From Trichoplax adhaerens (lineage: Eukaryota; Placozoa; Uniplacotomia; Trichoplacea; Trichoplacidae), in NCBI RefSeq assembly GCF_000150275.1, contig NW_002060943.1, forward strand, positions 9,828,209 through 9,892,208: 64,000 bases of DNA. The letters are read 5' to 3'. A model generated the notes under the pieces. The model did no database searches. It had not been told where the DNA came from and saw only the letters and a program-made list of their open reading frames with translations. Below, in pieces: positions 22,840 through 34,100 of this stretch (its first letter is position 1; each line of letters opens with the position of its first letter). Both the position numbers and the translations under genes were made by a program.

Positions 22840-23691
22840 TTAGCAGCCACAGCCATCAGACTTTGGAGTTTCGCTGTTATTAAGTTTAATCGGATCGGGA
22901 AAATCGTTATACACAGATACATCAGATTCTCTTGCCAAGGCATTTTTAGCGATAGTCTGGAAAGCTTGCTCCACATTAATTGCTTCCTTAGCACTTGTTT
23001 CAAAATAAGGAATGTTGTTCTTAGATGTGCACCAATTTTGAGCTCTCTTCATTGTGACCTAGAACAGTATATTATAAGAAATTCGTTAGCCACCCAGATA
23101 CCAAGTTTTGTCAACAGCTTAAGAGATGAGGGTCTTACAGCACGATTCTCTAGGTCAACTTTGTTTCCTAACACGACGAAAGGAAAGTTTTCGGAATCAC
23201 GAGGGCTTGCTTGAATTAGAAATTCATCCCTCCAACCATCTAACGATTTAAAAGAATTTGCGACAGTTACATCGAAAACCAACACGCAGCAATCAGCCCC
23301 ACGATAAAATGCCACTCCCAGACTCTGAAATCTTTCCTGTCCAGCTGTATCCCATATCTATCGGATAAGAAAATATACTTAAGAAATAATAATTAAAACC
23401 TTGATATCACGAAAGAATCTAACTGTAATACTAACTTGCATTGTCACTAATCGATCATCAACCATAACTTCTTTAGTTAAAAAATCTGCACCAATTGTTG
23501 CCTTATATTGATTACTGAACTTTTTATTGACATACTGATTCATCAAAGAAGTTTTACCAACACTATTTGATGAAAACAAAAAGATGAGAAAATTGCTTTA
23601 TAAACGCAACAACTAATTAAAATTCTTGATGGACGTACCCGCTATCGCCTAAAATGATAACCTTTAATAGAACTTTCTTTCTAGATGCCAT
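22840..23691 (-). CDS. RAB7: RAB7 small GTPase
   Basis: Rab GTPase of late endosomes and lysosomes. Four exons close exactly to 205 residues: 23639-23691 (ATG), 23436-23562, 23139-23357, 22840-23058. Nucleotide-binding motifs are all present: GDSGVGKT, switch [21 protein letters not shown] and ETSAK. The RAB7 signature [16 protein letters not shown] and the helix [20 protein letters not shown] are clear. It ends in Cys-Gly-Cys, a CXC double-geranylgeranylation site. Human RAB7A has 207 residues. The first codons ([15 protein letters not shown]) match the family start, so the start is secure. It is divergent from the death-domain gene at 25871, with GTACW arrays between. Confidence 0.97.
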
Positions 23692-23744
23692 CTTGCGGAG
23701 CGGTCTCTAACATGGTTATAAAACGAAATAAATTCGTATAATGC

Positions 23745-25860
23745 ACTGCACAGTATACGAAAGTTACATAGACATACTGTATAGTAATGCAACGTACGTA
23801 CTGTACTGTACAGTACATTTAGTGTCGTATCAGTCGTACAGTACAGTACTGTACATATCGCACAGTGAAAACGACAGTGAAGTGTTAAGTGCTAAGGAGG
23901 AAGTACTGTACGTTACAGTAAAGTAAAAGTCTAAAAACTTATATGGATTCACGCTGCGATTTGATGCGCCGTGCTGTACTGTACAGTACAGCCGCTTTTT
24001 TTAGGTACTACTATTACAGTACAGTACTGCGTAAAGTTCAACTTCAAAACTCCAAAACAGCACTAAAACTATGTCTTTAATTATTTCGACTATCATCCAA
24101 CATTGCTGAACTAAGCCATATAATATTGAACGTGTAAAACCATATTGAGATACACTACAATATATTACGCACAGTTTATGTACAATATATCAAATTAATT
24201 ACAAAGATGTCTGTGCAACTGTATCATGATGAGTAACGAATTAAGAGCACTGTATTGGACTGCCATTGCTGTATGTAAAAAGAAAACAGTATGCGTACAG
24301 TCTTTGAAAATATCATACTGTACTTATTATCGGATTTAGTTTCATTGGTACAGAACTCAACGTAATATAAAGCTAAATCATGTGCCCACTCACTGGACAG
24401 TAAAAAGAATCCGTGATTATTTTAATTAGTGTTTAACAATTTAATATAGTACAGTATGAATTATGTAAAGCTTTAAACTGTCTACTGCGCTGCATCGTAC
24501 TGCACAACTAGAACGTTTAGTGTTTCCTTTGCAAATCCGAAAGTTAGCATGCAGCCATGCATGTACTGTACAGTACTGTTGTTACTAAAAGCTTTTTAAG
24601 AGTTACGCCAAAATAAGTGAAAGATAACGTTACAGTCAAATTAAGTCATAAACAAGAGTAAAAGTACATAAATTACGTTAATTACTGCTACTATAGATGA
24701 ACGGACACAAAGAACACACGTATACGCACTACATGGTACAAACCTTTCCTTCTTAAAGTGCTTAAACTCAGGTGCAAAAGTAAAATGGCGTTACTCTAAT
24801 AAATTGATCAAATCTTCTAAACTCTGGTTAAGAGCGCTACGTTGGTCTCGTGATTTTTATGACGTAATATAGTATAGTATAAGGATTTACCCGTAGTACA
24901 GGACTGTACTGTACATTGGTTTGGCCTGCAACCTTTGACGTGTACCGTACCAGTATGTACTGTACACTGTACTGTACACTAAGGGTCTCTACGATACTGT
25001 AACACTGTACTGTACTGTACAATTTAGCCTCGCTGTCATGCTGTCACAGAGTTGAAGTCCATTTTCAACTATGAAATACTGTACCCCGTACGGTCGGGCG
25101 TACGGTCGTGTGTAAAAACTTGGAATACAGTACTGTACTGTACTGTATTCTGTACAGTACTGTATTGTGTACTGTAGTCATACTGTACAATACAGTACAA
25201 AAACAGTACAGCGTACTGTACGTACAGTACAGTACTGTAGCTTTTTCCCTCTGGGCGAGCGGACTTTTTCTAGCCGATCCCTCGCTCTTGTGGATCTACG
25301 GTACTGTAATTTTTAACTGTACAGTACTGTACACTGTTCAGTACTATATTGTACTGTACTGTACTGTACAGATGGTTAGAAGTTGCCAAACTGTACCGTA
25401 CAGTACTGTACACTCAGTGTACTGTACAGTACATACTGTATCTTATCAACGTAACCACGCTACAGATGTACTGTACAGTACTGTACCAATACCTTACAGT
25501 ACTGTAGAGTGTAGACCCTTCAGATTTTGACTAAATGTTTAGAATCCTATGCTGAAACGTCTCAAACGATGGTAGTGTACAGTATTCGCTTACTAGAACT
25601 CATATACAAAATTGCAGGTAATTCTATAAAGATTTACAGTACCGTACCAATACCTTACAGTACTGTACTGTACAGTGTACACTAGTGTACTGTACAGTAC
25701 AGTAAGTCTAAGAAGTCCCTAGTACTGTACTGTACTGTACAGCGGCAGTACAGCTCAGTACTCTACTGTACTGTAGAGCGAGTGTACAGAATCTACTGTA
25801 CACATACAGTACTGTACAGTGCAACAGTAGAACTACGGTACAGCACAGTACACGCGTTGA
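23745..25860. repeat. GTACW arrays in the divergent RAB7/death-domain gap
   Basis: Arrays occupy about 23745-24030, a short copy at 24560-24580, 24895-25025 and, most densely, 25120-25855. The last pentamers end within about 20 bp of the start codon at 25871, so they probably lie in its 5' UTR or core promoter. About 24.05-24.85 kb has only scattered copies and no gene that I can see. A 140-codon open frame at 25108-25530 is repeat-derived. Confidence 0.9.
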
Positions 25861-25870
25861 CGAGGCAGAT

Positions 25871-26967
25871 ATGGCTTCTCAATCTGGTGTTCGAAAAAGG
25901 CATTTAAATGAAAGACCAGCTGGTAGTATTTCTCCAGGTATTGCAAAATAATGATAAATAGCAGAAAAGTAGCCTTCCTTGATCACTGATCAGTCTTAAA
26001 AAGAAAATAATATCTACTGCGAAAGAGTTATTGGATTAGCATCGATACAAGTACTGGACTATATTAAAACACTATGTAAGACAATCACAAGTACTGTACA
26101 ATATGGTGGGTTTTTACTAAAAGACGGTTAACAGTACTTTTAGTGTTGACCCATGATATTTCAAATAAATTTTTAACTTTAACCTGTCAGTTTTATTTTA
26201 ATACGAATTTTATACCCTGCATATTTAAACAATGCCTGAAGATATACGGTAGATGATATACTGCTACTGCAGGAGCCTACTTTTGGTAGTTCCTGCTATT
26301 TTTAACTTTTACACAGACGATATGCTCATTCTGCAAACTACTGTACTGTAGACTCGTATACTGCTCTCGTTCGACTATTTTATTTTAAATATTAAATTAT
26401 AATCATAGATGAAAGCGCTTTCGACGAAACCAGACACAAAGTATTTGTCTGTATCTTTCTCCTTACTGGTATGGCGTTATTAGGATATTATGGATTTTAT
26501 GTAAATAATGATCGCAATGCATCTGACATGGATCTGCAACCTAAACTTCGTAAGTTAATGCTATAGAAAATCAATTTTATGAAGTATTAACTTTTAAACT
26601 TACAGTAAAATTTTGATTGGAGTAGCGCATGTGGAGTGATCCACAGAGAGTGCTGTATTGCATCGGATAGTGTAGTAAAACTTACGCACCTTGAATTATT
26701 TTGTGAATCAACTCATAAGGAACGTGCATTGGAATCATTTCAAAAGAGATCGGTAGGGATTGGCGAAAACTTGGTGAAGCGTTAAACTTCAGCGAAAATA
26801 ATTTGCAAGAGTTCGATAAAGAAACGTCTCACTTTACCAGAGCTTCTAAAATGCTAAAACAATGGCAACAAAGAGGCGATTCGATGACTGCAACACTGAA
26901 TAATCTAATACAAGCCTTAAGAAGCGCATCTAAGGCTGGATTGGCTGAAAAATGTGAAAATCTGTAG
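25871..26967 (+). CDS. Small single-pass membrane protein with C-terminal death domain
   Basis: Not assigned to a known named family. The model is 25871-25937, 26409-26549 and 26720-26967, closing in frame to 151 residues. Residues about 1-33 are basic (MASQSGVRKRH). A hydrophobic segment at about 34-54 (VFVCIFLLTGMALLGYYGFY) is the only membrane span. A short linker with a potential N-glycosylation site (NASD) follows. The C-terminal 80 residues read as a death domain: IGRDWRKLGEALNFSENNL, then MLKQWQQRG and LIQALRSASKAGLAEKCENL. The exon 3 acceptor is uncertain: 26720 and 26743 both keep phase. The frame between 26604 and 26770 is also open in another phase, so an extra exon is possible. 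Nearest known architecture is a death-domain receptor lacking an ectodomain (NRADD-like). The death-domain call is firm; the topology is inference. Confidence 0.68.
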
Positions 26968-29190
26968 AATATAGATCCAATCCTTCTGTTGATCATCAAA
27001 TGTAGTTTACAGTTAGTTGTAACCAACGAAATATTCGTAGTATATGTACTGTATTAACTTTAATAAAAGCTTAACATTTATAATGTCATTTACAGCAGAC
27101 ACTAATTACGACTGCAATTGATTGATTTACTACCTAGAAGTTGACGTATATGTAATAAGACAATTTGGGAAAAATCCAGAAGTAGTTATGTGATCCCTTA
27201 TTAACCGACTATGACGCGGGTATCCTTGTATCAGTCAGTATTGGATTAATTTAATAATAATTTTGTTATAAATGCTATAATCACGAAAATTACGCCGCAG
27301 GGCCGAGCAGTCTACACTTTCTGATGTAATACAATATCAAGATTACTTTAGATGCTTTTTATCTTCGTTATGAACTCTGATGCACAATTAACATGATCTT
27401 TCTCAACAATCCGTAACTGCTGGTACCTATTTTATATAACGACTCGAAGACAATGCTTCGACAGCTTTATAAGATAGCTATAGAATCAAATCAAATAACG
27501 AATATGCAAGATGACTCTCATAAAATTCGCAATCGTAAGAAAATTGTTACGATGCTTCATTTTACACCATAGCATTGGAACATTCCCAGCAATTACGTAT
27601 GATGGATTACCGTGAAGCTAATTAAATGTATGAGAACTACTACTATGCGTATAATTAAATAGTTTTAGCATCAAATTCACTATTATACTGTGAAATAGCG
27701 CGCTGAAATCAGCCTACCAGAGCATATCGGGACTACTAAAGTCTAGTCCCTGAGCATATCCAGCTGCAAATTGTATATTCTATACGCATCTTAACAGCTT
27801 AGATGTAATTGAGCTGTTATTTCCATCAGTAAGCAATGTAATAGTACCGCTTTCTAGGTTACGTAATAGGTTTGCGGCGATACTATGCTAATAAATTATA
27901 AAATTCATTAACTATAGCTATAATTATTTACGAGTTCGGCAAGCGTCATTTCTACCTCAAATTTCTAGGATGTCTTCTAAAATTTGTTTGACTCGTAAGC
28001 AGTAAGAAGTTAAAAATTTATATTTTACGAATAAAGCTTGATTTTGATGGTTAATACAGCACTGCATTATCGTAATTTATAGTTTATAGTATATGACACG
28101 CAATATTAATCCAAGTCGCACAGCAATACCAATTAACAGTTCATGAATTACGCCAGTATCATGTAAGTTCAAGCTCCTTATAGGTAATAACATTTAGCAA
28201 TTTTCAATAAAAATGAATATTAAGTTGACTCCGTCGAAGCAGACATATCTGAAAAAAAATAAAATAAGGCTTTAAGTACTAAACAAATATAGTTCACTAT
28301 TGATTCTAAATTGCACAGTCTTTAGGTAAAAATGTAGCATAACTAAAGAATAAATAGAATTTGTTTTCCAGAATATATATACAGTAATCCATTTCGCTTG
28401 GCGAAAATTAAGCGTCGATAAAATAATAGCGACATAATTTTTAAATTCTATTAAATGCTTGACACGGCACTCATGCCGTGGAATTTACTGTAATGACATT
28501 GCTGTACGTAAGTTTAGTAACAAGTTGTTAATGAATGTTGGAATTATAAAATTACTGGACAAGAGTACACAAACCGGCAAAGTGCTGTAAATATTAGCCC
28601 AGAATTATTCATTTTTAGATCTCAGAATGTAGGAATACTACTTTTATTAGTTGATGTTAACCTCTATGTACAGTATATACTCTCGCAGAAATTCTCAACA
28701 GAATTAAGGGTAGCTTAGGAGGCGATTTTTGACAATAAAGAAATTCATAAATTTGAATTTGAGGAAGTGATTATGCTTAGCTGTAGTTGGAAGTAGTTCA
28801 TATGTTAATCTCAAATGCACAGTATAAACACTGCCTTTAAACTGAAAGCCACACAATGAACTGTACTACTTTTCACTGGTATATACTGTAGCAACCCACT
28901 TCTAGTATCTGATGTTATTAGGTTATCAACATTTCTTTATTCAATAGAAATGTTGTACAAAATTGATTACACTTACTCGTATCAATCTAACCATAAAATT
29001 AAGCTAGCTACATAGAGATGTAAAAGCGTATGGTACTAATATGTAAGAGTTTATCTCTTATTTTCATAAACTACAGTAGAAAACTTATTATTAACAGCTT
29101 ACAGTATACTAAATATTGAATACAAAAAGAGAAATTCTGTCGAAAAAATTACATTACTACAGCTAAAGTAGGAAATATCATAAAGTTTAC
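26968..29190. other. Convergent intergenic region, nothing coding seen
   Basis: This 2.2 kb stretch lies between the 3' ends of the death-domain gene and the NDUFB11-like gene. I see no reading frame worth calling and no GTACW array, only isolated copies near 28668. Two small hairpins occur: CACGGCA/TGCCGTG arms at 28464-28483, and CAACATTTCT/AGAAATGTTG arms at 28927-28955. Confidence 0.6.
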
Positions 29191-30740
29191 TTATAGTACA
29201 CGCTGAAAATACGATAGCAAACCTAGCTCTTGATCTTTTCTAAGTTTGTCGCGCGTTTCAATGCGTTCAAGAGCCTTGTTTTTGGCCCAATTTCGTAATC
29301 TAGGAAGATGAAAATTATCGATTAGATTTTTAAATTTTAAGTTATCCGTAATCATTACGAATGTAATCAATCGAGACGGTTAAGTGTAAAATGTACACAC
29401 AATATAATAAGATAGTATAGAAAGTAGATTATACAACACGTCATACGTTGTGTCAGGTTTATAATGATAGCCTACTACTCCAAGAAGAAGACTAAGGCCT
29501 AAACCAAATACCCAGATATTTTCCCAGTCTTCCTTTTTGCGTAATTCACCCGGGCGACGAGGCTATAGCAAAGTTATTTTTATAACCATAATTAGTAGGC
29601 GTTGAATTTCGCAATTTTACTCGTATAATCATAATCGAGGAGCTACTGGTTCCACCATGCGATTAACTACAGTTATTGCAGCGGGCTAGTTGGTGTAAAG
29701 TAATGCGTAAGGACATACAGAATAATTTGCAATAAGGAAACAAATTTGGCAGAATTAATACGCGCTAGTTTCTTAAACGCTTATATAGTACATTGTGTTA
29801 TTTGTTAAATCTGGAACAAGCTGGTGTGCTATCAGTGGCTATTAGCGCAGTAATCATAAAAAACATAACTACTTCTCAGTAGTAGTATTTTTATTTTACT
29901 TTTACAAATTGATAATTACAGTTTAACAAGTAAAGTTAAGTTGGATTAATTAAAGATTCTGTAAAGAGAGTGGTTGTGCCATTATCTTTAATTGATCCGT
30001 AAAGTTTAGAAGTAAAATTTAACGACTCAATTCGATTTCACTTAATCTACAATCGTAGCTTTTAAAGTATGTACGAGTACTGTACAGTACATCACGTTAC
30101 ACTCAGTTTAAATAAATAATATTTATGAGATCGATCAACATCAGCATTACCTTAAATTCAGTAAATAGTATAGGTCTAATTTTTTCATTATTAAAAATAC
30201 GTATTATCTGATACCTAAATGTTGACTGAATATTGAACTTTTTCAGATTTTTTGTTGTATTATTTCACTGCATAAATGCATTTACATATTTAAAAGTGAG
30301 CCCACCGCAGGTTGCAAAAATCTTCAAAAAACGTTGGTGAAAAGCTCTATAATCTATATGTTCTCCTGTTTCTAGTAGTACCGTGTTGCCAGCTTGCAAA
30401 AATCTTCAAAAAGACATCACTGAACCGCTCTATATGCTCTTCTTTCTCTAGTAGTTCTATGCAATGATATAGAGCTGTTTCCGAAATGTCTTCCTGAGGA
30501 TTTTTACAAGCTAGGCCCCTGTATGGCTGCAGTGTAGTACACTGTAAACTCCACTGTCACTACAAGAGGATTTCTGCATGTCACAGTTTAAATTGTACGA
30601 TTACGTTATAATTTACAAGAATATATTACCTTCTCATTAAATAAGAAACCATTTGGCTTCTCAGCGATGCGCCTAACTGAGGAAACCAGCACGTTGTAAG
30701 ATTTTGTCTTTCTGATAACAGTTGATATTCCAAAAACCAT
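29191..30740 (-). CDS. NDUFB11: Probable mitochondrial complex I ESSS subunit (NDUFB11-like)
   Basis: Three exons close exactly to 111 residues: 30630-30740 (ATG), 29447-29562, 29191-29299. The N-terminal 37 residues are basic and hydroxylated with no acid before Glu31, like a mitochondrial presequence. A single membrane span follows (IWVFGLGLSLLLGVVGYHY). The motif YKPDTTLRNWAKNKALER matches the ESSS-family pattern of a membrane helix, then Y-x-P-D and W-x-x-x-x-A. ESSS subunits are single-span accessory proteins of the complex I membrane arm. The C-terminus is short and lysine-rich, lacking the longer tail of human NDUFB11. Intron 1 (about 1.1 kb) carries a GTACW copy near 30075 and the stem-loop repeat at 30311-30512. 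Confidence 0.6.
30311..30512. repeat. Tandem plus inverted repeat (MITE-like stem-loop)
   Basis: A unit starting TTGCAAAAATCTTCAAAAA occurs at 30311 and again at 30392, so two direct copies lie about 81 bp apart. Both run into a CTCTATA..CTAGTAG segment. The second copy (30391-30434) then recurs inverted at 30467-30512, giving imperfect arms of about 45 nt with a loop of about 32 nt. It lies inside intron 1 of the NDUFB11-like gene. It could be a non-autonomous transposon remnant or a hairpin-RNA source. No transposase is visible. Confidence 0.6.
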
Positions 30741-30804
30741 TGCGAATGCTTGGAAGTTTAAGAAGCGGTCAGAAATTGATAGGAGCCTTTTACTTACGGA
30801 AGTT

Positions 30805-31110
30805 TGGTTTACAGTACTGTAAGAAGGCACAAAGCATGTGTGAACGCCACGTACTGTACGGTACAGTCATTTCTGAAACTGTACTGTACTGTACAGTACT
30901 GTAGTGTACAGTACTGTATAGTACACCAGACCATAAAGACCTCTAACTACTCCAATGAGATGACTTTCAGGAGTACTGTTTCATTCAGTATTTTAGTGCC
31001 GACTCGATTATTACCGTACTTTTTTTAAAATAATGGTAAAGCAACAGTTTAATGTGTACTGTACTGTACTGTACCATTGCACTGTACAGGTAGAAGATAC
31101 TGTACTGTAT
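30805..31110. repeat. GTACW arrays in the divergent NDUFB11/EEA1 gap
   Basis: Pentamer arrays at about 30805-30930 and 31050-31110 fill most of the 421 bp between the start codons at 30740 (minus) and 31162 (plus). This is the tightest divergent pair in the window and the cleanest case of the arrays sitting where a shared promoter must be. Confidence 0.85.
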
Positions 31111-31161
31111 TATCCTGGAGAATTTACTGGAGACTACGAATTAACTATTTTGATCTTTAAA

Positions 31162-34100
31162 ATGTTTCATAGATTCAGGAAGAAAAGAGAATTTGAGCAG
31201 GTTATTTTGTGCTTTATAACTGATTTTGCATTACTTTAAATCCTTACTGTACTATATCATTTAATTACTTTATTTTGGATTAAATGCATGAATGAAATAT
31301 TTCGCTTCATTTATAAATAAATGGGCGGATAGAACCCACAGCGCGTTTCCGAGCCTTCAGCACCAGCCGAAGCTACAGTAAGTGTTGTGTTTAATGACTA
31401 ATGACTATTGCATATCGTAAATATTGTAAATTTCGAAGCAAGTGGGTTAAATGATGTTTCATATTTACTTCATTATAAGTTATTATTGTAACTCAGAAAT
31501 AAAGTAAGCATATGCTGTATTATCTCAACATGGCTTTTGGTACATACAGTAGTAGTTTATCTGTACTGTACAGTACAGTAGATGCTGTGTACAATTAATA
31601 CCAAGATTAATATCTTGGTATTAATTTTCTCTAAAATGTACATGATCGTTGTGAATTTATGATGATGATAACAATATAACATAAGGGCTATTATTTAGGG
31701 CTTTATCTGCCCCCAATGCATGTCCTCTCACGCCGACGCTGGAGCTCTTGAAGCTCATTACCAACAAGAACACGGACATGGCAATAACTTGGAGGCTGCA
31801 AGTGACGTAAATATCCCTACTAATGTACGTGTATTTTCGACATTGCACATGTCTGCTTCAATACCATATCGCTAAATTTTAGTAAATTATCATAACTTAA
31901 TGTGTCCACTCAGCACTATAACAGATGTTTAATTACTATTATTAACTAGTAAATGATAAGTAATATTCTAATATATAATAAGATAAAAAGACATCTAATT
32001 TAACGAATACTAACAGTTAATTTAGTATCGGATTCCATTATCTACTTTTTATCACACTCATAAATTTGATAATTATATAATTAATGTAATTAATTGGTAA
32101 TTCGAGTAATATTTTTTGCACTATACTATTAAATAAATATCAGGAGAGCCTAAAAAGCTCAACACATCATCCAATTGTAGAACCTGTGACAAGAGATATT
32201 ACAAATATATCCAATGATGTCAAAACTGAGAATTTAATTTCTCTGGAAGATGAAAGTGTAAACTATAAATATCCCGCTCATGAAGAAATTAATCTTATCA
32301 ACGCAGAATTGAAGGATTTAACATTTTCATTAAAGGTATTGTAAATCGAAATGCAGTAAGCATAACTGTAAATGATGTCATGCTTATTGTGTAAGCCACA
32401 GAGGACAGACAACTTTACTTAAATCAAATACTATAAACATATGAATCGCTCAACATACTAGTATGCACGCGGTACAATTTAGATAATAATTGATCATATT
32501 ACCCAGCGTCTACTGTAATGTTACCTAATATTTTGTGTGATGGAATATACTCGTATATGGCGATGTATACGGTGTTTTTGTTTTCTTAACAACTGATCAC
32601 TGAATGCCCCATATGATAGTAAACGGTATCGTATTATTAATTGGCTTAACTGATATTATTTATGTTGTTAATGTATTACTCGTGCTGTATCAGGAAGAGA
32701 AATGTTATTCTGCAACCTTGCAAGAGGAAGTTGATAGATTAAACAGCGAAATATTAGAGAAAAATGCAAACATTAAAGAACTGATAACGCAACTAAATCA
32801 GTTACAAGAAAAACATACCCAGGAAAAAGAACTGACTGAGTTGTTTAAGGTCCAAGGTTGGTTAATCCGCTACTCTTTATAATCGCAACTTCGTTTATTA
32901 TTTGGTTTACTGCAGATAGAAATCTAGTATTCCTGCGTAAATGTATAACAGTCAATAAGTTCGTAATTAACGGTATAATATGTGATGTGAATAGGTATTT
33001 GTATAATATTACACTTATGACAACGTCACGCTGTTTTACTAAGTAAGCTATAATTCTTCTATTTGTATAAGCTCGAGATCATATAAGTAAGCTTACAGAT
33101 GAACTAGCAACATTAAGAATCAAAGCAAATGCTGAGATTTCGGCTGATTATTCTGTAAGCGATAGCAAAATAAAAGAATTGTCGAACGAATTGAAAGCTG
33201 AAAGAACATTAACGACTCAACTTGAACGGAAACTGAAGGAATCAGAGGTAGCCTTACATTTTTATCTTTGAATAACTATAGTTATAAAACGCACCTGTAC
33301 GTTCTTTGCAACTTAAGACTATATAACGTGTTCATTGTAATAAATTACTTATTTCAATAAAGTAATATATTTCAAAGTAAATATGTCATCACCATATAAA
33401 TTTGTTTATACGAGTAATGCTAGGTCTTATTTAAAGCTTTTCTTCATTGACAGGATGAAGTTTTTACTCAGTCACTAAAAATAACGAGTCTTCAAGAGAG
33501 TCTAAATAAAGAAACAAATGAAAATATTCAAGCTCAGTTAGATCTGAGTGAGAAAAATTCGGAACTGCTCAAAGAACGGTCTCAATTAAGTGATATGGAA
33601 GCCCGAGTAGGGTTGGTACAATCAAGGTTAGAGGAGGAAATGCAATTGTCGGAGGTGCTGAAACGTGAAAATAATCAGAACAAATTTGACATGGATGCTT
33701 GTCAGCGTCAAATAAATGATTTAACAAATGAAAGACTTAATTACTTGAAAGAGATAGAATCTCTAAGAAACCAGTTTACCTATGGAAATGCCTTAGATGA
33801 TTTTGGTTCTAAATATTCGTCATACAAGGCAAATGAGGATAATAAAAGGTTGGCAAGGTCTGTATTTCAGAGTCTTACGCGATATCGAGTTAATTATCTA
33901 ATGGATATACTGTAGCAGCGCATTGTTTGTACTATTAAACTCTGTTATAGGTATACAGTTGATACAGAATTAAATATTATTGAACGTGTTCGTGTATTTA
34001 GTAATACAGAATTAAGAACAAAGGGCATTTCAGAAAGCATTATTGATAAACCTGTCATGGATGTTAATTCTACAAGTCTTCTCAAACCTGAAATCGAAGC

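Noticed and set aside
22819-23214. 131-codon plus-strand open frame
   Set aside because: Antisense to RAB7 exons, whose conserved coding sense is on the minus strand.
25108-25530. 140-codon open frame rich in Tyr-Cys-Thr-Val-Gln (and similar frames at 5283-5890, 20458-20646, 21236-21433, 52988-53257, 55795-56001, 56245-56694, 59258-59532)
   Set aside because: These translate the GTACW pentamer, which lacks stops in some frames; no splice, start or family evidence.
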